Assembly (NCBI RefSeq): GCF_002251295.1
Contig: NZ_NPJA01000050.1
Coordinates: forward strand, 28,925-92,924
Source: Prevotella sp. P5-50
GTDB lineage: Bacteria > Bacteroidota > Bacteroidia > Bacteroidales > Bacteroidaceae
Length of the DNA stretch: 64,000 nucleotides
Direction of reading: 5' to 3'
Below the pieces are notes generated by a model. That model saw only the letters and a list, made by a program, of their open reading frames with translations, did not search any database and was not told the origin of the DNA. Each line of letters begins with the position of its first letter. Within the stretch, counting starts at the first letter, position 1. The position numbers and the translations under genes are program-made. This document shows positions 36,762-45,582 of the stretch, piece by piece.

Positions 36762-38099
36762 ATGAAAAGGACAACACTAATGGTAACGGCAATAGCTATA
36801 GCGCTATCGGCCAGCGCCCAGAAAAAATGGACGCTGACTGAGTGTATAGACTATGCGTTACAGAACAACATTACCCTACAACAGGCGAAATTGCAAAAAC
36901 AATCGGCTACGGAGGAACGCAAACAGGCTAAAGCGGCACTACTGCCATCGCTGTCGGCATCAACAAACCAATCATTTGGCTACAGACCGTGGCTGGAAAA
37001 TGGTGTCGCTACCGTGACAAACGGTACGGTAAACTCGAAGGTCAACAAGACCTATTATAATGGAAGCTATGGCATCAACGCACAATGGACGGTATGGAAC
37101 GGAAACCAAAACCGGAATCAAGTGAAACTCGGCGAGGTTAGCGAACAACAGGCAGAACTGCAAACCGAAACGACCGCTAACAATATTCAAGAGCGGATTG
37201 CTCAGCTCTATGTGCAGATCCTATATATGAACGAAGCCGTGGAGGTCAATAAACAAAGTCTCGAAACTAGTAAAAGGAACGAGCAACGTGGTAAAGAAAT
37301 GGTTGAGGTGGGTAAAATGGCAAAGGCTGACCTCGCACAACTCACAGCACAACGGGCTGCCGACGAATATACCATCGTAGAGGCTGAGAGCAATATCGCT
37401 AACTATAAGCTACAGTTGAAGCAACTACTGGAACTCACAGGAGATGAGGCTTTTGACATCGAAATGCTAACAGCAGGCGACGAACAGGCTTTAGCTGAAA
37501 TTCCTGCTCTATCTACGGTCTATGAGACAGCTCTGGGCGGAAGACCGGAAATCAAAAATGCACAACTGGGATTGAAACAAAGCGACATACAGATGAATAT
37601 CGCCAAGGCTGGTGCCATGCCTACCATCAGCATCAACGGAGGTGTGGGCACCAGTACGGCATCGATGAGCTCTCAAAACTGGGACAAGCAGATTAAAACA
37701 AATTTCGATGCTTCGGTGGGTGCTTCTGTTAGCGTACCGCTCTTCGATAACAGAAAGACAAAAACAGCTGTCAATAAGGCACGTATCCAACGGGAACAGG
37801 CTCAACTGGAACTGCTCGACCAACAGAAGCAACTCTATGCCACCATCGAAGGCTACTGGCTCGACGCTGAAACAAACCAACAGAAATTCAAAACGGCATT
37901 GACTACCGTTGAGAGTGAACAGGCAAGCTATGACTTGCTCGAAGAGCAGTTTCGGCTCGGTCTCAAAAACATCGTTGAACTGATGACTGGAAAAGACCGG
38001 TTGCTCTCGTCACAACAAAATAAATTGCAGGCGAAATACACCACTATCCTCAACCGTCAGTTACTCCGCTTCTACCAAGGCGAGAAAATGACATTATAA
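36762..38099 (+). CDS. TolC-family outer membrane efflux protein
   Basis: A 445-aa outer membrane channel with a cleavable signal peptide (MKRTTLMVTAIAIALSASA). The mature N-terminus KKWTLTECIDYALQNN is typical of the OEP family. Two long Gln/Ala-rich helical halves follow, as in the TolC barrel-tunnel repeat. It is first in a six-gene operon with a MacA-like adaptor, MacB ATPase and permease, and a two-component pair, so it is the expected exit duct of that tripartite pump. Confidence 0.92.
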   Translation: MKRTTLMVTAIAIALSASAQKKWTLTECIDYALQNNITLQQAKLQKQSATEERKQAKAALLPSLSASTNQSFGYRPWLENGVATVTNGTVNSKVNKTYYNGSYGINAQWTVWNGNQNRNQVKLGEVSEQQAELQTETTANNIQERIAQLYVQILYMNEAVEVNKQSLETSKRNEQRGKEMVEVGKMAKADLAQLTAQRAADEYTIVEAESNIANYKLQLKQLLELTGDEAFDIEMLTAGDEQALAEIPALSTVYETALGGRPEIKNAQLGLKQSDIQMNIAKAGAMPTISINGGVGTSTASMSSQNWDKQIKTNFDASVGASVSVPLFDNRKTKTAVNKARIQREQAQLELLDQQKQLYATIEGYWLDAETNQQKFKTALTTVESEQASYDLLEEQFRLGLKNIVELMTGKDRLLSSQQNKLQAKYTTILNRQLLRFYQGEKMTL

Positions 38100-38140
38100 C
38101 ATAAACAACATATCTAACAGAAACATAATACCACAACAAT

Positions 38141-39328
38141 ATGAATATCAAGAAAATAGGTATAGCAGCAGCTGCTATAGTACTCATCGCCATAGTGGCT
38201 TTCTTGCTGACAGGCAACAAAAAGGAACAGAAAGTGACATACACAACCGCAAAGGTGGAACGCCAGAATATTGAGAATACCGTCACAGCAACTGGTACCA
38301 TAGAACCTGTGACTTCTGTTACCGTGGGTACTCAGGTTAGCGGTATCGTCTCTAAACTCTATGTGGATTACAACTCGGTGGTGAAAAAAGGACAGGTCAT
38401 CGCTGAACTCGATAAGACCAACCTCATCAGCGAACTGAATACAGCTAAGGCTAACCTGTCGAGTGCACAGAGCACGCTGAACTACGAAAAGACTAACTTC
38501 GGAAGATACAAAACCTTGTATCAGAAGGGACTGGTTAGTGCGGATGACTATGAGAATGCGCGTCTTTCCTATGACAAGGCTCGACAGCAGGTGGTTTCAG
38601 CCAAAGAGAATGTACAGAAGGCACAAACCAACCTGGGCTATGCCACGATCACCTCACCTATTGATGGTGTGGTGCTGTCCAAATCGGTAGAAGAGGGACA
38701 GACCGTTGCGGCATCATTCAACACACCTGAACTGTTCACTATTGCCAAAGACTTGACCGACATGCGCGTGATTGCCGATATCGACGAGGCTGACATAGGT
38801 GGTGTAAAAGAGGGACAACGCGTGACATTCACAGTGGATGCCTTCCCCGATGACTTGTTTGAAGGTGAAGTGACTCAGGTTCGCCAACAGGCTACTACTG
38901 AGAGTAATGTCGTGACTTACGAAGTGGTGATCTCGGCACCAAACAAAGATCTGAAACTGAAACCGGGACTGACTGCCAATGTCACCATCTTCACACTGGA
39001 GAAGAAAAATGTTACGGCTGTACCTGCCAAGGCATTACGCTTTACACCCAACGAAACCCTGCTGCAAGAAGGACAGACCATTGCAGATTGCAAGGGTGAT
39101 CACAAGGTGTGGACACTCGAAAATAATGTCTTCAAGGCTCATGCCGTTGAGATTGGTACAACCAACGGTACTACAACAGAGATTACCGGTGGCATCAAAG
39201 AGGGTACTGAGGTTTTGATTGATTTCAATATCATGGGTGGTAACGAGGCTGAAGGCCAAGACCAGCAGGCAAGGAATCCCTTCATGCCTAAACCACGCGA
39301 CAACAAGAAAAACAACCAGAAGAAGTAA
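38141..39328 (+). CDS. MacA-like periplasmic adaptor (HlyD/RND family)
   Basis: A 395-aa membrane fusion protein with an N-terminal membrane anchor (about residues 5-23). Split biotinyl-lipoyl halves (ATGTIEPVTSVTVGTQVSGI and ATITSPIDGVVLSKSVEEG) flank a coiled-coil hairpin of about 75 residues. A beta-barrel domain and a membrane-proximal domain (KPGLTANVTIF) follow, with a Lys/Asn-rich tail. It bridges TolC and the MacB-type transporter encoded beside it. The MacB ATPase starts 5 bp downstream. Confidence 0.92.
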   Translation: MNIKKIGIAAAAIVLIAIVAFLLTGNKKEQKVTYTTAKVERQNIENTVTATGTIEPVTSVTVGTQVSGIVSKLYVDYNSVVKKGQVIAELDKTNLISELNTAKANLSSAQSTLNYEKTNFGRYKTLYQKGLVSADDYENARLSYDKARQQVVSAKENVQKAQTNLGYATITSPIDGVVLSKSVEEGQTVAASFNTPELFTIAKDLTDMRVIADIDEADIGGVKEGQRVTFTVDAFPDDLFEGEVTQVRQQATTESNVVTYEVVISAPNKDLKLKPGLTANVTIFTLEKKNVTAVPAKALRFTPNETLLQEGQTIADCKGDHKVWTLENNVFKAHAVEIGTTNGTTTEITGGIKEGTEVLIDFNIMGGNEAEGQDQQARNPFMPKPRDNKKNNQKK

Positions 39329-39333
39329 GTACT

Positions 39334-40092
39334 ATGGCTGAAGAGAAAAGAAAAACAGTCATCGAACTGCAGAATGTGAAACGTTACTTCCAGGTAGGAA
39401 GTGAGACGGTGAAGGCACTAAGGGGTGTCTCCTTCAAAATCTATGAGGGCGAGTTTGTCACCATTCAGGGCACATCGGGTTCTGGAAAATCTACACTCCT
39501 CAACCAGTTGGGATGTCTCGACACACCTACCAGCGGAGAATACTTCCTTGACGGAGTGGCTGTACGCACCATGTCGAAGACGGAACGGGCACACCTGCGC
39601 AACAACAAGATTGGTTTTGTGTTTCAAAACTACAACCTGTTGGCTAAGACAACGGCTGTAGAGAATGTTGAACTGCCGCTCATGTACAACAACAAGTATA
39701 ATGCAGCACAACGTCGTGAGGCTGCCGTTAAAGCTCTGCAGGCTGTAGGACTGGGCGACCGTCTGGACCATAAGTCTAATCAGATGTCGGGTGGTCAGAT
39801 GCAACGTGTGGCAATTGCCAGGGCTCTTGTCAACGACCCTGCCGTACTTTTAGCTGACGAAGCTACGGGTAACCTTGATACGCGTACATCGTTTGAGATG
39901 CTCGTGCTCTTCCAAGAACTCTACCGACAGGGACATACCATCATCTTCGTGACCCATAATCCGGAAATTGCGGAGTATTCTAGTCGTAACATCAACCTCC
40001 GTGACGGTAAGATACGTGAAGATACCATCAACACCAATATCAAGTCGGCGGCAGAAGCACTCGCTGCATTACCGAAACCGCAAGACGATTAA
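39334..40092 (+). CDS. MacB-type ABC transporter ATPase
   Basis: A 252-aa ABC ATPase of the LolD/MacB class. Walker A is GTSGSGKSTLLNQLG, the Q-loop region is GFVFQNYNLL, the signature is MSGGQMQRVAIARAL, Walker B is VLLADEATGNLD and the H-loop is IIFVTHNPE. In this locus ATPase and permease are separate genes rather than fused as in E. coli MacB. The permease follows after 32 bp. Confidence 0.94.
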   Translation: MAEEKRKTVIELQNVKRYFQVGSETVKALRGVSFKIYEGEFVTIQGTSGSGKSTLLNQLGCLDTPTSGEYFLDGVAVRTMSKTERAHLRNNKIGFVFQNYNLLAKTTAVENVELPLMYNNKYNAAQRREAAVKALQAVGLGDRLDHKSNQMSGGQMQRVAIARALVNDPAVLLADEATGNLDTRTSFEMLVLFQELYRQGHTIIFVTHNPEIAEYSSRNINLRDGKIREDTINTNIKSAAEALAALPKPQDD

Positions 40093-40124
40093 ACTCACAT
40101 ACTATATATTGAACCCATCAGATT

Positions 40125-41345
40125 ATGAACATACTCAATCTTTTCAAAGTCAGTATCAGGGCTGTCGCCAACAACAAGATGCGATCCTTCCTCTCCATGC
40201 TTGGCATCATCATCGGTGTGGCAGCGGTCATCATCATGATGTCTATCGGACAGGGATCTAAAGAGAGTATCCGTGCGGAACTCTCTACCATGGGCACCAA
40301 CCTGATCAATATCCGACCGGGGGCTGATATGCGTGGCGGCGTACGCCAGGACCCGTCAAGCATGCAAACCTTGAAGATGGCTGACTATGAACGCATCATG
40401 CGCGAGAAAAAATATGTGACGAATGTTTCTCCTGAGGTCACAGCAAGCGGACAGGCTATCTATGGCAACAGCAATACCAATACTACGGTATATGGAGAAA
40501 GTCCGGAATACCTCGACATCAAGCAATGGACCATAGAACAGGGCGACTGCTTTACACAGGAGGATATCAAAAAGGCGGCTAAGGTGTGTGTCGTTGGTAC
40601 TACCATCGTCAAGGAACTCTATGGAGAAGGGGCTGATGTCATCGGCAAGACTATCCGCTTCAAATCCATACCGATGCGCATCATCGGCGTACTGAAGTCG
40701 AAAGGCTACAACAACTGGGGTATGGACCAGGACAACGTCATCATCGCTCCCTATTCTACCGTCATGAAACGCATCGCGGCACAGACGTGGTTCTCCAGCA
40801 TTGTGTGTTCGGCAATTACCGAAGAACTGAGCGATGCGGCCATCGAAGAACTCACACAGATTCTTCGCGACAACCACAAACTGAAAGGTGATGCTGCCGA
40901 TGATTTCACCATCCGTTCACAGGCTGAGATGATGGAGACCATGTCATCCACCATGGATACCGTGACCATCATCCTCGTGGTGGCTGCTGCCTTCTCACTC
41001 CTTGTGGCTGGTATCGGTATCATGAATATCATGCTGGTCAGCGTGACCGAACGCACCAAGGAGATTGGATTGCGTATGGCTGTGGGAGCCACAGGACCGG
41101 TCATCTCATTGCAGTTCTTGATAGAATCCGTACTCATCTCTGTAACAGGTGGACTACTCGGCATACTCGTAGGATGCTCGGCAAGCGAATTTATCGTACC
41201 GATGTTCAATATGCCGTCAAGTGTTCCTGCATGGAGCATCTACGTATCATTCTTTGTCTGTGTCTGCATCGGTGTGCTCTTCGGCTACATTCCGGCACAG
41301 AAGGCTGCTAATATGGACCCAATAGAAGCTATTCGACATGAATAA
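40125..41345 (+). CDS. MacB-type FtsX-family permease
   Basis: A 406-aa permease with the MacB/LolC topology. One N-terminal membrane helix (MLGIIIGVAAVIIMMSIGQG) precedes a periplasmic domain of about 220 residues, then three C-terminal helices in the FtsX domain (AAAFSLLVAGIGIMNIMLVS; EIGLRMAVGATG; YVSFFVCVCIGVLFGYIPA). It couples to the upstream ATPase to move substrate from the periplasm into the TolC duct. It overlaps the kinase gene by 8 bp. Confidence 0.93.
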   Translation: MNILNLFKVSIRAVANNKMRSFLSMLGIIIGVAAVIIMMSIGQGSKESIRAELSTMGTNLINIRPGADMRGGVRQDPSSMQTLKMADYERIMREKKYVTNVSPEVTASGQAIYGNSNTNTTVYGESPEYLDIKQWTIEQGDCFTQEDIKKAAKVCVVGTTIVKELYGEGADVIGKTIRFKSIPMRIIGVLKSKGYNNWGMDQDNVIIAPYSTVMKRIAAQTWFSSIVCSAITEELSDAAIEELTQILRDNHKLKGDAADDFTIRSQAEMMETMSSTMDTVTIILVVAAAFSLLVAGIGIMNIMLVSVTERTKEIGLRMAVGATGPVISLQFLIESVLISVTGGLLGILVGCSASEFIVPMFNMPSSVPAWSIYVSFFVCVCIGVLFGYIPAQKAANMDPIEAIRHE

Positions 41346-42342
41346 ACGTTTAGAGATTCTCATCCACATCGCCATCTGGATTGTTATCATCCTTTTACCG
41401 CTGATGTTCATGAATCATGGCAGAGGTATGTCCGTCAGTCAGTTTATGCTGACCACAACGGTACCGCTGACATTCATGGCTGTGTTCTATATCGATTACC
41501 TATGGCTCACCCCAAGGTATTTCGTAACAGGACACCGCACGCAGTTCTTTGTGACCAATACCTTCATAGTCATCGTGCTCGGCATTGCCCTTCACCTCTG
41601 GATGAGTCTGTCACACGACATGCTGGGACATAACCACAGGGAACCGCCGTTGATATTGACCATTGCTTTTGTCATACGCGACATTGTCAACCTCGTCATT
41701 GCGGCGGCAATTGCCACCCTACTTCATCTCGCCTTGCAGTGGCAGACAGCAGAAGAGGCACGAAAAGAGGCTGAACTGAGCAATCTTCGTTCACAGATCA
41801 ATCCTCATTTCCTGCTCAACACGCTCAACAACATCTATGCGCTGACTGCTATCAATACCCAGAAGGCACAGGAGGCGATACAAGATCTCTCTAAGATGTT
41901 ACGACACATTCTCTATGACTATCAGCGATCGGAGATAGAACTGCGCGATGAGGTGGAGTTCCTAAAAAACTATATCCGACTCATGAAACTGCGTCAGGGG
42001 CCGTCGGTAGAAGTCAATACCTTGTTTCATATCACCAACGAACAACAGAAAGTGGCTCCAATGATCTTCATCTCACTGGTGGAGAACGCCTTCAAACATG
42101 GAGTAAAACCTGCCGTTCCCTGTACCATCAATATTACCATCCAAGCCAATGACAGACAAATCGTCTGCGACATCGTCAACTCCAACCACCCCAAGACTTC
42201 AACTGACAGGAGTGGACACGGCGTGGGACTCGAACTTGTAAGACGACGATTGGAACTGGCTTATAAAGGACGCTATGAATGGACGCATGGCGTTAACGAT
42301 AATCAAAAAATGTATCATTCTACCATTACAATTAAATTATGA
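41338..42342 (+). CDS. LytS/YehU-type sensor histidine kinase
   Basis: A 334-aa inner-membrane kinase with four predicted membrane helices (residues about 8-24, 38-57, 70-90 and 110-130). A His_kinase domain follows, with phospho-acceptor motif RSQINPHFLLNTLNNIYAL (His157), and a HATPase domain (ENAFKHGVKP, GHGVGLELVRRRL). It has no large extracytoplasmic sensor. It overlaps both neighbours (8 bp with the permease, 4 bp with the regulator), so it probably senses stress linked to the pump. Confidence 0.92.
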   Translation: MNKRLEILIHIAIWIVIILLPLMFMNHGRGMSVSQFMLTTTVPLTFMAVFYIDYLWLTPRYFVTGHRTQFFVTNTFIVIVLGIALHLWMSLSHDMLGHNHREPPLILTIAFVIRDIVNLVIAAAIATLLHLALQWQTAEEARKEAELSNLRSQINPHFLLNTLNNIYALTAINTQKAQEAIQDLSKMLRHILYDYQRSEIELRDEVEFLKNYIRLMKLRQGPSVEVNTLFHITNEQQKVAPMIFISLVENAFKHGVKPAVPCTINITIQANDRQIVCDIVNSNHPKTSTDRSGHGVGLELVRRRLELAYKGRYEWTHGVNDNQKMYHSTITIKL

Positions 42343-43049
42343 ACATCACTTGTGCTATCATCGACGATGAACCGTTGGCAATTGAACTCCTGAAGAGTTA
42401 TGCCGAAAAGACACCATTTCTCGAACTACAAGGTTCGTATGGAAGCGCTATCGAGGCTATGAAGGTGCTACGCGACAATCCTGTTGACCTGCTCTTTCTC
42501 GATATCCAGATGCCAGAACTGTCAGGCATAGAATTTGCCAGAATCGTTCCTAAAACAACAAAAATCATTTTCACCACCGCTTTCCAACAGTATGCCCTGG
42601 ATGGCTATAAGGTTAAGGCACTCGACTATCTGCTCAAACCCATTGCCTACGAAGACTTCCTGGTTGCTGCCAACAAAGCGCTGGAATGGTTCAGGGTATT
42701 CCGCAAACAAGAGACTTATATGCGCGACCGCTTTATCTTTGTCAAGAGCGATTATAAATTGGTACGCATTGACCTCGACAACATCCTGTATGTTGAAGGA
42801 CTCAAAGACTATGTCCGCTTCTATCTCGACGACGGTAGGAAAATCATGTCACTCATGAACATGAAGAAACTCGAAGAGTTCCTTCCCAGACCGGAGTTCC
42901 AGCGCACACACCGCTCCTATATCGTGCACATGAGCAAGGCGGAATCTATCGACCGCTTCCGTATCGTCTTCGGCAAGGAGTTTATCCCCGTATCTGAATC
43001 CTACAAAGACAACGTTCAACAGTATATCGATGCGCATACGCTGGCATAA
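42339..43049 (+). CDS. LytTR-family response regulator
   Basis: A 236-aa DNA-binding response regulator. The receiver domain (CAIIDDEPLAIELLKSYAEK) has the acceptor Asp55 in LLFLDIQMPEL. The LytTR domain (about residues 130-232) contains NILYVEGLKDYVRFY and RTHRSYIVHMSKAE. It is the partner of the LytS-like kinase, whose gene it overlaps by 4 bp, and the last gene of the efflux operon. It probably controls that operon, though no site could be assigned. Confidence 0.93.
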   Translation: MNITCAIIDDEPLAIELLKSYAEKTPFLELQGSYGSAIEAMKVLRDNPVDLLFLDIQMPELSGIEFARIVPKTTKIIFTTAFQQYALDGYKVKALDYLLKPIAYEDFLVAANKALEWFRVFRKQETYMRDRFIFVKSDYKLVRIDLDNILYVEGLKDYVRFYLDDGRKIMSLMNMKKLEEFLPRPEFQRTHRSYIVHMSKAESIDRFRIVFGKEFIPVSESYKDNVQQYIDAHTLA

Positions 43050-43089
43050 GATGCACAGCACGATTGCCATCGGGCATACCAACAAAAAA

Positions 43090-43122
43090 GCAGGCTCCCA
43101 ACAAAGGAGTCTGCGTTTTTTA
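43090..43122. terminator. Bidirectional terminator between the LytTR and fabG genes
   Basis: GCAGGCTCC pairs with GGAGTCTGC (one G-T pair) across CAACAAA. An A-run precedes it and a T-run follows, so it can stop transcripts from both convergent genes. Confidence 0.88.
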
Positions 43123-43141
43123 TAGCGTAATAATTAGATTG

Positions 43142-43900
43142 TTACATATTCATACCACCGTCAATCTGAATCACCTGACCTGATACATAGCTTGACATAT
43201 CAGAAGCCAGGAACAGACAAACATTAGCGATATCTTCTACCTGTCCGCCACGACGGAGAGGAATCTTCTTCATCCAGTCCTTACGAATCTCTTCTGGCAG
43301 TTGTGCCGTCATGGCAGTCTCAATGAAACCAGGAGCTACGGCATTGGCACGTACACCCTTAGGACCGAGTTCCTGAGCAATAGACTTTGCCAAACCAATC
43401 ATACCTGCTTTAGAAGCAGAGTAGTTACACTGGCCTGCATTACCGTGTACACCTACCACACTCGACATATTGATGATAGAACCCTTACGCTGGCGCAACA
43501 TGATAGGAGCGCAAGCATGAATGAAGTTGAAAGCTGATTTCAGATTGACATTCAATACTGCATCCCACTGGGCCTCTGTCATACGGAGCATCAGACCATC
43601 CTTGGTGATACCGGCATTGTTCACCAGTACATCAATAGAACCGAAATCCTCCTTGATTTTGTTGACCACAGCCTCTGTCTCTGCAAAGTCAGCAGCATTT
43701 CCTGCATAGGCATTACATTTCACGCCAAGAGCCTCAATTTCCTTGCGGGTAGCCTCAAGGCCTGCAGCCATATCATCGTTGAGTACAAGATCTGTAAATG
43801 CAATGTTAGCGCCTTCCTGGGCAAATTTCATAGCAACGGCTTTGCCGATACCACGTGCTGCACCTGTAATGAGGGCAGTCTTTCCTGTTAATAATCCCAT
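43142..43900 (-). CDS. fabG: 3-oxoacyl-ACP reductase-family SDR (FabG)
   Basis: A 252-aa short-chain dehydrogenase that reduces 3-oxoacyl-ACP in fatty acid elongation. The cofactor motif is TGAARGIGKAVA, followed by NNAG. The catalytic tetrad is Asn, Ser (INMSSVVGVHGNAG), Tyr and Lys (YSASKAG), and the C-terminal GQVIQIDGGMNM is typical of FabG. It lies 58 bp after a tetR gene in the same direction. Probably the true FabG, but other SDRs share these motifs. Confidence 0.9.
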   Translation of the reverse strand: MGLLTGKTALITGAARGIGKAVAMKFAQEGANIAFTDLVLNDDMAAGLEATRKEIEALGVKCNAYAGNAADFAETEAVVNKIKEDFGSIDVLVNNAGITKDGLMLRMTEAQWDAVLNVNLKSAFNFIHACAPIMLRQRKGSIINMSSVVGVHGNAGQCNYSASKAGMIGLAKSIAQELGPKGVRANAVAPGFIETAMTAQLPEEIRKDWMKKIPLRRGGQVEDIANVCLFLASDMSSYVSGQVIQIDGGMNM

Positions 43901-43958
43901 AATGTGTTTATTTGTTTATGTTATATGTTTTATTGTTAGTGTTACTATTCCTGTCAAA

Positions 43959-44561
43959 TCATCGGTCACTGTTCTTCTTGAAGTTTCCCAATGCGCCATA
44001 CACAAATTTGGCAACCTGAGGTTTGGTGGCTTCTTCTGTCATTCCATGGGCAATACGACCATAGATATAAGGCACTTCAAGTCCCTTGATACAATAGTGG
44101 GTGATGTCAGCTACAAGATCTACGTTTTCTATGTCAAACTCGCCTGCCTCCTTGCCCTCTGTATATACCTTACGGAACAATTCCACTTCTGCATCATCAA
44201 AGTTCTTACGCACCTTCTCCACCATCCATATATTACGGAAAAACTCAGCACGTAGATTACCGTTACGCACCACCGTCTCACGGATCATACTCAGATGGGT
44301 GTATATCAATTCTATCACCTTATCCTGTGGACGGATACGCTTAGCAGCTACCTCATCCAATTTATCAGACAGGCGCTCCAGTTCGCACTCAATGACAGCA
44401 AAATAAATATCTTCCTTGGATTTAAAATAGGTATATAGCGTGCGACGTCCTTTGCCAGAGGCAATGGCAATGTCGTTCATCGTCGTGTTTTCCATTCCGT
44501 TTTTGGCAAACAACTGACGGGCTACATCTACTAATTTTTGTCGCGTCTTTGATATTGACAT
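43959..44561 (-). CDS. TetR/AcrR-family transcriptional regulator
   Basis: A 200-aa repressor. The N-terminal HTH spans about residues 8-55 (LVDVARQLFAKNGMENTTMN, then ASGKGRRTLYTYFKSKEDIY). The C-terminal ligand domain is helical and not specific to any known ligand. The gene precedes fabG and has a palindromic operator between its promoter and start codon, so autoregulation and control of fabG are likely. Fatty-acid-type control is inferred from the neighbour. Confidence 0.88.
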   Translation of the reverse strand: MSISKTRQKLVDVARQLFAKNGMENTTMNDIAIASGKGRRTLYTYFKSKEDIYFAVIECELERLSDKLDEVAAKRIRPQDKVIELIYTHLSMIRETVVRNGNLRAEFFRNIWMVEKVRKNFDDAEVELFRKVYTEGKEAGEFDIENVDLVADITHYCIKGLEVPYIYGRIAHGMTEEATKPQVAKFVYGALGNFKKNSDR

Positions 44562-44586
44562 AGTATGACTCCTCCTATTTTTCTAT

Positions 44587-44610
44587 TGCACATGTATGCA
44601 TACGTGTGCA
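44587..44610. promoter_or_regulatory. Palindromic operator of the tetR-fabG operon
   Basis: A 24-bp inverted repeat: TGCACATGTATG (44587-44598) against CATACGTGTGCA (44599-44610), with only two mismatched positions per arm. It lies immediately downstream of the minus-strand -7 box, overlapping it by two bases, 26 bp before the tetR ATG. This is where a TetR repressor would be expected to bind. Confidence 0.7.
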
Positions 44611-44640
44611 AAATTACACATTTCTTTTCTATTGTGCAAA
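44609..44640 (-). promoter_or_regulatory. Promoter of tetR-fabG
   Basis: Minus-strand TTTG (44637-44640), 20 bp, TAATTTTG (44609-44616), a consensus promoter abutting the palindrome. Confidence 0.75.
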
Positions 44641-44696
44641 CAATTTCCGTTATTTTGTTCTATTTGGAGGAAAATCAAAAAATTATCGCATAAAAA

Positions 44697-44728
44697 TTTG
44701 GTATTTTCAAAAATAGTTTGTACCTTTG
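44697..44728 (+). promoter_or_regulatory. Promoter of tRNA-Met
   Basis: TTTG (44697-44700), 20 bp, TACCTTTG (44721-44728). Confidence 0.8.
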
Positions 44729-44748
44729 CACCCGCAATTAAGAAATAC

Positions 44749-44821
44749 AGCGGAGTGGAGCAGTTGGTAGCTCGCCAGGCTCATAACCTGGAGGTCGCAT
44801 GTTCGAGTCCTGCCTCCGCAA
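44749..44821 (+). tRNA. tRNA-Met (CAU), initiator type
   Basis: Six paired acceptor bases (GCGGAG/CTCCGC) leave position 1 (A) opposite A72, a mismatch typical of initiators. The D-stem GAGC/GCTC gives A11-U24, another initiator mark. The anticodon arm is CCAGG-CTCATAA-CCTGG, so the three G-C pairs expected at its base are A-T, G-C, G-C here. The T-stem GCATG/CCTGC contains one T-C mismatch. CCA is not encoded. Confidence 0.85.
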
Positions 44822-44827
44822 CTAATC

Positions 44828-44867
44828 AAATCGCAACATTCTGATAATCAGCTGTTGCGATTTTTTA
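44828..44867 (+). terminator. Terminator of tRNA-Met
   Basis: AATCGCAACA pairs with TGTTGCGATT and runs into TTTTTA. Confidence 0.9.
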
Positions 44868-44884
44868 TATTCATGGAGTGTTTT

Positions 44885-44912
44885 GGTTAAAGGTTAGAGG
44901 TTAAAGGTTAGA
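44885..44912. repeat. Heptanucleotide tandem repeat
   Basis: Four 7-bp units alternate GGTTAAA and GGTTAGA. The same period is used at 47414-47524, 59834-59924 and 60247-60338. Confidence 0.75.
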
Positions 44913-44925
44913 GATTTTTGTTAAG

Positions 44926-45460
44926 ATTTTAGTTTAGATTTCGAGCCTGTAAGGCGATCCCCATTAAACCCCTCCTGCAGAGCAACGTACTGTTGCGCAT
45001 TTTCAGTTAGGATTCTTCTAAAGATTTTGATACACAAGCAAAAACGGGCTGAAAGCCCAATGGTTTCCCTAGCCCAGGGCAACACCCTGAGGAAGAGCGC
45101 ATTTTGTTTAGGATTTTCTTTAAAGATTTTGTTTCCGTATAAATTCCGTCTAAATTCCGATGATAATAATCCACGGAACACACGGAAGACACGGAAAGAG
45201 ATTCTAGTTAAAGATTATCGTTAAGATTATCGTTAAGATTTCGAGCATCTCCGATGCGATCCATAATAAAACCCTTCCCAAAAGCGAGGTACTCGAGCGC
45301 ATTTTGTTTAGGATTTTCTTTAAAGATTATAGTTTCTTGGTTATTGAATTATTTCTGGCCCCCGGCCATTCTTTATTATTAAGATTTCCTCCAAGATTTC
45401 TAGCGTAGCTACTAAAAAAATCCTGTCCTCCGTGGATAAAATTCCGATGATCCGTGTCCT
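44926..45460. repeat. Mosaic of short hairpin repeats upstream of the mutase gene
   Basis: No gene is visible. A segment of about 108 bp (44995-45103) recurs almost identically at 47607-47715 and contains GGGCT-GAA-AGCCC and CAGGG-CAACA-CCCTG hairpins. Around it are smaller modules with fixed flanks and changing but paired stems. GAG-CCT-GTA-AGG-CGATCC here corresponds to GAGCATC-TCC-GATGCGATCC at 45243 and GAGCATC-AAC-GATGCGATCC at 47552 and 47886. Confidence 0.75.
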
Positions 45461-45528
45461 CATGCAACAATCAAGGTTAAAAAAACAAAATTCATAGCCA
45501 TTCCTTGCATCGTTTCATTTTTTTGTTT

Positions 45529-45536
45529 TAACTTTG
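45529..45536 (+). promoter_or_regulatory. -7 element of the mutase gene
   Basis: TAACTTTG lies 46 bp before the start codon and immediately after the repeat mosaic. Confidence 0.55.
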
Positions 45537-45582
45537 TGCTATTAGAAACAATAACTAACAATATAAACAATATAAATGAATT

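Noticed and set aside
43090..43122. Small RNA between the LytTR and fabG genes
   Set aside because: The hairpin with A-run and T-run on its two sides is explained by a bidirectional terminator between convergent genes.
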